Assembly: GCF_016745425.1 (NCBI RefSeq)
Contig: NZ_JAERVK010000003.1
Coordinates: forward strand, 124,001 to 188,000
Source of the DNA: Candidatus Methylomicrobium oryzae
GTDB taxonomy: Bacteria; Pseudomonadota; Gammaproteobacteria; Methylococcales; Methylomonadaceae
Length of the DNA stretch: 64,000 nt
Direction: 5' to 3'
Shown: piece by piece, positions 15,937-23,140 of the stretch
Layout of the letters: every line of letters begins with the position of its first letter
Position numbering within the stretch: the stretch's first letter is position 1
Made by a program: the position numbers and the translations under genes
Notes under the pieces: model-generated
What the model was told of the DNA's origin: nothing
What the model saw: only the letters and a program-made list of their open reading frames with translations
Database searches by the model: none

Positions 15937-16806
15937 TCAATCATCGTCTTTCGGTTTCGCCGTTTTTTTGATCTCGGTCAAGGGAATATGGTAGCTTTCG
16001 ATGATTCGCTGGATTTCCTTCTTGTTTTCGGCGATTAGTTTGTTTAGCAGTTGCTGCCTTTCTTTGTCGCCGTTCCTGACGCCCATTGCCATGGCAAATT
16101 CAAACGGGATGCCGGGTTCCGAGTGCATCGGTATCACCGTGTAGCCGTTCTTGGGGCCATGCGAAACGATATAGCCCGCAATGGGTCCCCATACGATTAC
16201 CATATTGATTTTTTTCGCTTTTAAGTCCCGATCTATCTCCATCGCAACATTGTTGTCTTCGTCGCCGGACATCGACTGGTAGGGGATGCTCATCTCCAGC
16301 ATTCCGTGTTTTTGCAGCCAGGCGGTTCCCGGTCCCCGGTCGAACATCGCGATTTTCGCGGCGTCCTGTCTTTCCACGGGGAGTTCAGCCAGTTGCTGGG
16401 CGCTCTTGATGTTGTCAAAACCCCGGCCTTTGGCGATCAACAGGACATAAGTCGATTGATAATAAGGTTCCGTGGTCAAGGCCATGTCCGAACCGGCAGG
16501 GACGTTCATTACCACGTCGCATTTGAATTCCTTGCTGTCCACTTCTTTTTCGTTGACAGGTGCGTTCAAGGTGTTGCGGATAAAGCCGATGCGCTGCGGG
16601 AACCACGTATACTCGACTTTCTGTCCCAGCTTCTTTGCAAACAGTTCGGCTATCTTGTTCTCGAAGCCGTCTTTATTTTTGGTCGAATAGGGCGGATTCA
16701 ACGGATCGGCGCAGACTTTGAATTTTTCTTTGGCATGAACCGGAGCAACGCTTCCGAGCAGAAAGGCGCTGATCAGTAATCGTCGAAAAATGGATTTTGC
16801 CTGCAT
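15937..16806 (-). CDS. xoxJ: Periplasmic substrate-binding-like protein partner of methanol dehydrogenase (XoxJ/MxaJ)
   Basis: The product is 289 aa with a signal peptide ending VHA. The mature protein starts KVCADPLNPPYSTKNKDGFE, the hallmark of the MxaJ/XoxJ branch of family 3 binding proteins. It keeps this family's FPQRIGFIRNTL and CDVVMNVPAGSDM motifs. XoxJ is thought to interact with XoxF and help its activation in the periplasm. A good GGAGG site precedes the ATG at 16806. It lies 233 bases downstream of xoxF on the same strand, but a terminator stands between them, so read-through or its own promoter is needed. No cytochrome xoxG is adjacent. Confidence 0.85.
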   Translation of the reverse strand: MQAKSIFRRLLISAFLLGSVAPVHAKEKFKVCADPLNPPYSTKNKDGFENKIAELFAKKLGQKVEYTWFPQRIGFIRNTLNAPVNEKEVDSKEFKCDVVMNVPAGSDMALTTEPYYQSTYVLLIAKGRGFDNIKSAQQLAELPVERQDAAKIAMFDRGPGTAWLQKHGMLEMSIPYQSMSGDEDNNVAMEIDRDLKAKKINMVIVWGPIAGYIVSHGPKNGYTVIPMHSEPGIPFEFAMAMGVRNGDKERQQLLNKLIAENKKEIQRIIESYHIPLTEIKKTAKPKDDD

Positions 16807-16973
16807 GAATATTGCCTCCAGGGAATAATAATAGGAATCGGGTGCTTAAGAATGGGTAAAAAATTTTAGCCAAACTCAATTTAAAGGGAAAACAGACGGC
16901 CTTTATAGCGCACGGCTGTCGAACCGGCAACGGTTAATCAGGATTGCCGCCAAAAAGAATTTAATTGCGGTTC

Positions 16974-17014
16974 AATAAATAAAAAAGCCCTGACTGAATA
17001 ATCAGCCAGGGCTT
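16974..17014 (-). terminator. Rho-independent terminator after xoxF
   Basis: On the minus strand AAGCCCTGGCTGA pairs with TCAGTCAGGGCTT around a short loop, followed by a run of six T. It ends 26 bases beyond the xoxF stop. This is the classic form and separates xoxF from xoxJ. Confidence 0.85.
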
Positions 17015-17039
17015 CGATTCAGCCTAAAAAGTGATCAGC

Positions 17040-18878
17040 TTAATCGGGCAATGCGAACACGGTCAAGGTGCCGCCCAGCTTGGTGAACGAGCTCAGGCTT
17101 CTGTATGCGCCCACTGCGCCCAGACCTTCGGTTTCACCTTCGAGGCCGGCTGCGATACCGATACCTGCCCAGCCGCCGATACCCGAGAGTACGCCGACAT
17201 ATTGCTTGCCGTTATAGCTCCAGGTGTTGACGTTGCCGATGATGCCGGATGGCGTTTTGAACCGGTACAACTCCTGGCCGGTTTTCGCATCGACTGCTTT
17301 CAGATAGCCTTCCAGCGTGCCGTAGAATACCACACCGCCCGCGGTTGCGACAGAACCTGACCAAACAGAGAATTGCTCTTTATTTGACCATACGATCTTG
17401 CCGGTTTTCGCGTCCCAGGCGGTGAATTGACCCAGGTTGGTGGAACCGTCAGGTTGGCCGGTCATGACGTCTGCGCCGGCCGGCATCATGGTCAAAGTTG
17501 CGCCAACATAAGGCTGACCTGCAGTGTAAGAGACTTCGAACGGCTCATAGTTCATGCACAGGTGGTTGCCGGAAATGTAGAACAAACCGGTTTGCGGAGA
17601 GTAGGATACCGGTTGTTGGTTCTTCGCACCCAGCGCCGCAGGGCAAGCGCCTTCGGTGTTTACGTCTTCGCCGTTTTGCTCGGTGCTGTATTTGGAAACG
17701 ACTTGCGGACGACCGGTATGCATGTCGACGTGAGTCGCCCAGTTGACCGATTTGTCGAATTTTTCGGCAACCAGCAGTTCGCCGGTTTCACGATCCAGGG
17801 TGTAGCCGAAGCCATTACGGTCGAAATGCACGATCGTTTTGTGCATTTTGCCTTTGACTTCCTGGTCAACCAGGACGGTTTCGTTGATGCCGTCATAGTC
17901 CCATTCGTCGTGCGGAGTCATTTGGTAAACCCATTTGACCGCTCCGGTGTCCGCGTCGCGAGCCCACAGGGACATCGACCATTTGTTGTCGCCAGGACGT
18001 TGTACAGGGTTCCAGGTAGATGGGTTGCCGGAACCGTAGTAAACCAAGTTCAGTTTCGGATCGTAGCTGTACCAGCCCCAAGTAGTGCCGCCGCCGATTT
18101 TCCATTGGTCGCCTTCCCAAGTGCTGGTGCTTGAGTTAGGGCCGACCGGAGCTACTTTGCCGTCTTTCCAGGTGGTGGTTTTGCTTGGATCGATCAAGGT
18201 GTCGGCGTCTGGACCCATGCTGTAGCCTTTCCATGCCAACTGGCCGGTCTTGATGTCGTAAGCTGCCAGGAAGCCGCGTACGCCGAATTCGCCGCCGGAA
18301 ATGCCGGTCAGGACTTTGTCTTTAACAACCAACGGAGATTGCGTGTTGGTCATACCCAGTTTAGGATCGCCGTTTTGTACGCTCCACACGCGTTTACCGG
18401 TCTTTGCGTCCAAAGCGGTCAGTACGGTGTCGGATTGTTGCAGGAAAATTTTGCCGTCGCCGTAAGCCAGGCCGCGATTAACGGTATCGCAGCACATGAC
18501 GGGAACGGTAACATCAGCATCTTGTGTCGGGGTGTATTCCCAGATCACTGACTGAGTTTTTTGATCGATTGCGAAAACGGTGTTAGGAAATGGAGTGTGA
18601 ACGTAAAGAATGTCGTTTACGACCAGTGGACCGCCTTCATGACCACGCAGAACGCCGGTAGAAAAAGACCAGGCAGGTTGCAGGTTCTTTACGTTGCTGG
18701 TGTTGATTTGGCTCAACTCGCTGTAACGGGTGCCTGCATAGTTTCCGCCCCACATAGACCAGTTAGCGGGGTTTTGCGAAAGTTGTTCAACTTCGGTGTT
18801 AGCCGATGCAATCACCGGTGCAGCCAGGATTGCAGCTACACTCGAAGCTAGCAGCCAACTCTTAATAGGCTTCTTCAT
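17040..18878 (-). CDS. xoxF: Lanthanide-dependent methanol dehydrogenase XoxF
   Basis: The product is 612 aa with a signal peptide ([10 protein letters not shown]...ASA). It is an eight-bladed PQQ quinoprotein that oxidises methanol in the periplasm. The adjacent-cysteine disulfide is C129-C130 in VMCCDTVN. Metal ligands are E197 (SGGEFG), N285 (SGNPSTW) and catalytic D327. D329, two residues later in DEWDYDG, is the extra Asp that marks lanthanide-binding XoxF; calcium MxaF has Ala there. Tryptophan-docking repeats such as AxDxKTGxxxW occur throughout. I set the start at 18878 behind GGAGAG, not at the upstream in-frame ATG at 18911. A terminator follows, then xoxJ. In this group lanthanides induce xoxF and repress mxaF, a switch in which MxaY takes part. 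Confidence 0.96.
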   Translation of the reverse strand: MKKPIKSWLLASSVAAILAAPVIASANTEVEQLSQNPANWSMWGGNYAGTRYSELSQINTSNVKNLQPAWSFSTGVLRGHEGGPLVVNDILYVHTPFPNTVFAIDQKTQSVIWEYTPTQDADVTVPVMCCDTVNRGLAYGDGKIFLQQSDTVLTALDAKTGKRVWSVQNGDPKLGMTNTQSPLVVKDKVLTGISGGEFGVRGFLAAYDIKTGQLAWKGYSMGPDADTLIDPSKTTTWKDGKVAPVGPNSSTSTWEGDQWKIGGGTTWGWYSYDPKLNLVYYGSGNPSTWNPVQRPGDNKWSMSLWARDADTGAVKWVYQMTPHDEWDYDGINETVLVDQEVKGKMHKTIVHFDRNGFGYTLDRETGELLVAEKFDKSVNWATHVDMHTGRPQVVSKYSTEQNGEDVNTEGACPAALGAKNQQPVSYSPQTGLFYISGNHLCMNYEPFEVSYTAGQPYVGATLTMMPAGADVMTGQPDGSTNLGQFTAWDAKTGKIVWSNKEQFSVWSGSVATAGGVVFYGTLEGYLKAVDAKTGQELYRFKTPSGIIGNVNTWSYNGKQYVGVLSGIGGWAGIGIAAGLEGETEGLGAVGAYRSLSSFTKLGGTLTVFALPD

Positions 18879-18932
18879 ATTTTTCTCTCCTGGTATTTTG
18901 CTGTGCCACAAAATACGGTTTATTTATTTTTG

Positions 18933-18971
18933 ACTAATATTAGTTTTTGGGTGAATTAGTGTTTTTCTAAT
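18933..18971. promoter_or_regulatory. Operator-like palindrome cluster upstream of xoxF
   Basis: A perfect 12-bp palindrome, ACTAATATTAGT, lies at 18933-18944, about 55 bases before the xoxF start. A third half-site, ATTAGT, is at 18955-18960 and a near match in the opposite sense, CTAAT, at 18967-18971. The spacing suggests a site for a dimeric regulator. The identity of that regulator is not shown by the sequence. Confidence 0.45.
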
Positions 18972-19156
18972 GGTCAAACAGGCTCACTCCAGTTGCGTAG
19001 ATTCAAGGATTTTGCCTAAAAAGTCAATATCAAAAAGGCTAAAAGGCGCATGGCATAAGGGGAAAGCGCAAAAAAATTAATCTGTTGCGATTTTGTGACA
19101 ACTTTATTTTTGCTTATTTTTTCTCTCCATGCGAGCGGCCGGCTGCGGCCGCCGCC

Positions 19157-19873
19157 TCAAACCGATTTTATCGAGTAGCCCTCGGCTGTCCAGCATAACG
19201 CCTGGCCGGCTTCCCGGCTCCAGGCGGCCAACACGAAACGTTGCGCGGCGTTTCCGTCAATCTGAAAATCATGAGTGTTCGGCCTGTGCGTATGGCCGTG
19301 AATCAACCGCAGGCAGCCGTATTTCTGCATCACGCGGATCACCGTTTCCTGATTTATATCCATGATCTCCGGGTTTTTTTTCCGCTTGTGCCAGAAGCTG
19401 CGCCAGCGGTACCAGCGCGCGGCCAGCAGGCGTAACAGCAGGGGTTTGCTCAATACCGAGTGCATCCATTCCGGCGTATGGGATTTGGCGCGAAATGCTT
19501 GATAAGGAATGTCGTCGGTGCAGAGCAGGTCGCCGTGGGTAAGCAGGGTAGGCGTGCCGTAGAGGTCGATTACGGCGTAATCGCCGAGCAAGGTGACGCC
19601 GGTTTCGCGGCAGAAGCGCTCGCCGAGCAGGAAATCCCGATTACCGAGCTGAAGGTATACCCGAGTGCCCGCATCGGTCAATTTTTTGAGCCGGCTTTTG
19701 ATCTTGCCGTTCGGCGGCGTCGGATCGTCATCGCCGATCCAGGCATCGAACAGATCGCCAAGTATATACAGCGCTTCGGCTCCGTCGGCACCGTCTTCCA
19801 GGAGATCCAGGAAGCGGCGGGTGATTTCGGGCTTGTCGAGAGAAAGGTGGAGGTCTGAAATGAAGAGGATCAT
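19157..19873 (-). CDS. lpxH: UDP-2,3-diacylglucosamine diphosphatase
   Basis: The product is 238 aa and full length. It hydrolyses UDP-2,3-diacylglucosamine to lipid X in lipid A synthesis at the inner membrane. Calcineurin-fold metal motifs are in order: FISDLHLS at the N-terminus, GDLFDAWIGDD, GNRDFLLG, LTHGDLLCTDD and HGHTHRPNTH. It follows the cyclophilin gene by 54 bases on the same strand; a hairpin repeat fills that gap. The start ATG has no clear ribosome site, as the repeat abuts it. Confidence 0.93.
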   Translation of the reverse strand: MILFISDLHLSLDKPEITRRFLDLLEDGADGAEALYILGDLFDAWIGDDDPTPPNGKIKSRLKKLTDAGTRVYLQLGNRDFLLGERFCRETGVTLLGDYAVIDLYGTPTLLTHGDLLCTDDIPYQAFRAKSHTPEWMHSVLSKPLLLRLLAARWYRWRSFWHKRKKNPEIMDINQETVIRVMQKYGCLRLIHGHTHRPNTHDFQIDGNAAQRFVLAAWSREAGQALCWTAEGYSIKSV

Positions 19874-19883
19874 AATTCAAAAT

Positions 19884-19920
19884 GTAGGATGGGTTTCGGC
19901 TGGCGCCTCTACCCATCCTG
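19884..19920. repeat. GTAG-headed hairpin repeat between the cyclophilin gene and lpxH
   Basis: GTAGGATGGGT pairs with ACCCATCCTG around a loop of about 14 bases. It almost fills the 54-base gap of the two-gene transcript and could modulate lpxH expression. Confidence 0.55.
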
Positions 19921-19927
19921 TTGGGCT

Positions 19928-20506
19928 TTATTTAATCTCTTCCGCCTTTTCGATCACGATGTCGGTCTTCGGCACGTTTTGATGCGGGCCGCGGTTGCCG
20001 GTCGGTTGTTCGGCCATTTTGTCGACCACGTCCATGCCTTCGACGACTTCGCCGAATACCGCATAGCCCCAGCCGCTCGGCGTCGGGCTGGTATGGTTCA
20101 GGAACGTATTATCCCCATAGTTGATGAAGAACTGTGCGGTCGCGGAATGCGGATCGTTGGTGCGTGCCATGGCGATGCTGCCGCGTTTGTTCGGCAGGCC
20201 GTTGTCCGCTTCGTTCTTGATCGGAGCATCGGTCGCTTTTTGCTGGAACTGGGTGTCGAAACCGCCGCCTTGCGCCATGAAACCTTTGATCACACGATGA
20301 AAGATCGTGCCGTTATAAAAGCCCTTGTTCACATAATCGAGAAAATTTTGCGACGAAACCGGGGCTTTGACGGGATCCAACTGGATCACGATGTCGCCAA
20401 GAGAGGTGGTCAGTTTGACTTTCGGGGATTCAGACATTTTGTTTTCCGTTGCGAATGAAAGTGTTGAATATAAAACGAGTATCAGGCTCAGAAGGATCAA
20501 GCGCAT
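19928..20506 (-). CDS. ppiA: Periplasmic cyclophilin-type peptidyl-prolyl isomerase
   Basis: The product is 192 aa: a signal sequence ([19 protein letters not shown]) and then one cyclophilin domain. It isomerises Xaa-Pro bonds during protein folding. Active-site blocks are [16 protein letters not shown] (R and F of the catalytic pocket), [20 protein letters not shown] and [15 protein letters not shown]. The signal peptide points to the periplasm, hence ppiA rather than the cytoplasmic ppiB. AAGGA precedes the ATG. It is first in a pair with lpxH and diverges from cysS. Confidence 0.88.
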   Translation of the reverse strand: MRLILLSLILVLYSTLSFATENKMSESPKVKLTTSLGDIVIQLDPVKAPVSSQNFLDYVNKGFYNGTIFHRVIKGFMAQGGGFDTQFQQKATDAPIKNEADNGLPNKRGSIAMARTNDPHSATAQFFINYGDNTFLNHTSPTPSGWGYAVFGEVVEGMDVVDKMAEQPTGNRGPHQNVPKTDIVIEKAEEIK

Positions 20507-20649
20507 GAGTTTTTTCCTTGACTAAGATACAAAGCGGTTAAGTTTATGTGTTTTCGCCTTGAAAGAGAAGCTTACGCTTGGTAAATTGTAATGTTTTGCA
20601 AAGGGCGGTTAAATTTTTCCGCCCGTCCCGATCACGGAATTCTCGGTTC

Positions 20650-22089
20650 ATGTTGAAAATCTACAATACCCTGACGCGTCAAAAAGAAGTTTTTAAACCT
20701 CGCAGCGAAGGCAAGGTCGGCATGTATGTCTGCGGCATGACCGTTTACGACTACTGCCACATCGGCCATGCGCGGGTGATGGTCGTGTTCGACACGGTGG
20801 CGCGCTATTTTCGGCATTTGGGATACGATTTGACCTATGTGCGGAACATCACCGACATCGACGACAAGATCATCCAGCGTGCGAACGAGAACGGCGAGGA
20901 TTTCAATCATTTGACCGCGCGTTTCATCGACGCGATGCATGAGGACGAGCGCTCGCTGGCGGTGTTGCCGCCGGACATCGAGCCCCGTGCGACCCAGTCG
21001 ATTGCTTCGATCATCGCGATGATCGAAACCCTGCTCGCGAAGGGCCATGCCTATATCGGCAGCAACGGCGACGTATTTTACGCGGTCGAAAAATTCAACG
21101 ACTACGGCAAACTGTCCGGCAAGAAGCTCGAAGACCTGCAGGCCGGCGAACGGGTCGATGTCGATGCCGCGAAACAAAATCCGTTCGATTTCGTGCTCTG
21201 GAAAATGGCCAAGGCCAACGAGCCGTCCTGGCCTTCCCCGTGGGGCGAGGGCCGTCCCGGCTGGCATATCGAATGCTCGGCGATGTCCACCTGCTGCCTC
21301 GGCAATCATTTCGACATCCACGGCGGCGGCATGGATCTGCAGTTTCCGCATCATGAAAACGAAATCGCCCAGTCCGAGGGGGCGACCGGCGAGAAGTTCG
21401 TGAACCTGTGGATGCACAACGGCTTCGTGCGCGTGAACGAAGAGAAGATGTCCAAGTCGCTCGGCAACTTCTTTACCGTGCGGGAAGTGCTCAAGCAATA
21501 CCGTCCGGAAATCATCCGCTTCTTCATTCTGTCGAGCCATTACCGGAGTCCGCTGAATTATTCGGATGAACAGTTGAATGAGGCGGCAACTGCGCTCAAT
21601 CGACTCTATACGGCCCTGCGTGGCGTGACCGTTCCGGATTCGCCGATTCTTCCCGACTATCAAGGTCGCTTCGAGCAGGCGATGGATGATGATTTCAATA
21701 CGGCGGTTGCGGTGTCGGTGTTGTTTGACCTTGCGCGGGAAGTGAACAAAAACAAGAGCAGCGATCTTAAGCGGGCAGAACAACTGGCGGCGAGTTTGAG
21801 GCGGTTAGGTGGCTTACTAGGTATACTGCAGAATGATCCCGAGGTTTGGCTCAAAGGCGGTGATGTAGAAGTCAGGCTTCAGTCTGGCCATATGGAATAC
21901 GAAGCTTATCCTCCTACGGTTGTGATTGGCCCATCCGAAGAAGCAATTAATCACTGCATTCAAGCTCGTCTGGACGCTAAGAAAGCCAAAAACTGGGCGA
22001 TGGCCGATCAAATCCGCGATCAATTGAAAGAACAAGGCATCATCCTCGAAGACGCGCCGAATGGAACGACCAGCTGGCGGCGCGCTTAG
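20650..22089 (+). CDS. cysS: Cysteinyl-tRNA synthetase
   Basis: The product is 479 aa. It charges tRNA-Cys in the cytoplasm. The class I signature HIGH is in [11 protein letters not shown] and KMSKS is in [12 protein letters not shown]. Zinc-site residues lie in [19 protein letters not shown] and [10 protein letters not shown]. The start at 20650 gives the conserved [15 protein letters not shown]; a longer frame to 20578 is spurious. Near the C-terminus there is an unusual insert of about 25 residues ([18 protein letters not shown]) before the final [15 protein letters not shown] block. Base use in that insert looks more AT-rich than the rest. Confidence 0.95.
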   Translation: MLKIYNTLTRQKEVFKPRSEGKVGMYVCGMTVYDYCHIGHARVMVVFDTVARYFRHLGYDLTYVRNITDIDDKIIQRANENGEDFNHLTARFIDAMHEDERSLAVLPPDIEPRATQSIASIIAMIETLLAKGHAYIGSNGDVFYAVEKFNDYGKLSGKKLEDLQAGERVDVDAAKQNPFDFVLWKMAKANEPSWPSPWGEGRPGWHIECSAMSTCCLGNHFDIHGGGMDLQFPHHENEIAQSEGATGEKFVNLWMHNGFVRVNEEKMSKSLGNFFTVREVLKQYRPEIIRFFILSSHYRSPLNYSDEQLNEAATALNRLYTALRGVTVPDSPILPDYQGRFEQAMDDDFNTAVAVSVLFDLAREVNKNKSSDLKRAEQLAASLRRLGGLLGILQNDPEVWLKGGDVEVRLQSGHMEYEAYPPTVVIGPSEEAINHCIQARLDAKKAKNWAMADQIRDQLKEQGIILEDAPNGTTSWRRA

Positions 22090-22093
22090 GGGC

Positions 22094-22175
22094 ATTCTGT
22101 AGGGTACGCTCCGCGTACCTTTCGAGATCGACTGACACCCTCTCAAAAAGGTACGCGGAGCGTACCCTACAGAAT
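22094..22175. repeat. BIME-like pair of inverted GTAG-headed REP repeats, copy 3
   Basis: This is the most perfect copy. ATTCTGTAGGGTACGC at the left is mirrored exactly to CCCTACAGAAT at the right, and the inner CCGCGTACCTTT also has its mirror. It lies 5 bases after the cysS stop and may serve as its transcript end. Family as at 408 and 8371. Confidence 0.85.
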
Positions 22176-22285
22176 ACCGGAATGTTATTTTTACCCGAAC
22201 CTTGTGTTTACGACTTTGAAACAGTTTAAAGAATGGATTCGATGGGTTCGGGCATCCCCTCATTTCTTTGCAATTTTTCTTAATA

Positions 22286-22915
22286 ATGAACGAAATCAAA
22301 GACAAACCGCTCGAAACTTTCTTTACTGAACTGGCCGGCAAGGCGCCGACACCCGGCGGCGGCAGCGCCGCGGCGGTGATGGGTGCCCAGTCGGCTGCCT
22401 TGACCAGCATGGTCTGCAACCTGACGATCGGCAAGCCCAAATTCGCGGAAGTCGAAGCCGATATGCAGGCCCTGCTCGGAAAATCCGAAGCGTTGCGTGT
22501 TAAGCTGACCGACATGATTAAAGCCGATGTCGATGTGTTTAACCGGCTGATGGCGACTTACGGCTTGCCGAAAGAGACCGACGAACAAAAAGCGGCGCGC
22601 AGCGCGGCGATTCAAGAGGCGTTGAAAGAAGCGACCGAAGTACCTTTGACTTGCGCGCTTGCCTGCCGCGAAGCGATCGACCTGAGCCGGATTGCCGCCG
22701 AAAAAGGCAATCCCGGTGTGATCAGCGATGCCGGGGTTGCCGCGATGGCAGGCTACGGCGCACTGAAAAGCGCGGCGTTGAATGTCTATATCAATGCAGG
22801 CGCTCTGAAAGACCGTGACTTTGCGGAAGCCAAACTGGCCGAGCTGGAGTCGCTGCTGCAGGGAAGCGAGGCTGCTGCCGAGGAAATTTTTCAAATCGTG
22901 AAAGCAAAGCTGTAA
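22286..22915 (+). CDS. fchA: Methenyl-tetrahydrofolate cyclohydrolase (formiminotransferase-cyclodeaminase fold)
   Basis: The product is 209 aa and all helical. It carries the family's glycine-rich PTPGGGSAAAVMGA near the N-terminus, followed by LVCNLTIG-like MVCNLTIGKPKF and then ISDAGVAAMAG. The fold is shared with cyclodeaminase. In methylotrophs the stand-alone form (FchA) interconverts methenyl- and formyl-H4F in C1 assimilation. Methylotroph context favours FchA over histidine degradation, since no hut gene is near. The start MNEIKDKPLETFF is chosen by homology; no ribosome site is visible. It stands alone between a BIME and the P-type ATPase. Confidence 0.82.
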   Translation: MNEIKDKPLETFFTELAGKAPTPGGGSAAAVMGAQSAALTSMVCNLTIGKPKFAEVEADMQALLGKSEALRVKLTDMIKADVDVFNRLMATYGLPKETDEQKAARSAAIQEALKEATEVPLTCALACREAIDLSRIAAEKGNPGVISDAGVAAMAGYGALKSAALNVYINAGALKDRDFAEAKLAELESLLQGSEAAAEEIFQIVKAKL

Positions 22916-23140
22916 AGCACCGAAGAAAATGATGATTTGAAAATCCGGAGGATTGATCACAAACTCCGTTTTGCAGCCGCCAACCGATAAAGAAAGCCGG
23001 GAAAACTGTTGGCCTGCGTGGGAATTATTTTTGCCTCTCTTTTACTAATGAAGGGGAGGCAAGGGAGTATGGTTTTTACGTTTTCATCCATTGAGCTTTT
23101 GACTGTGGCGTAACCGTCTTTAACCGAAGAGACTTCCGCC

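Noticed and set aside
17040-18878. Calling this gene mxaF
   Set aside because: The second Asp in DEWDYDG, two residues after the catalytic Asp, marks the lanthanide type XoxF.
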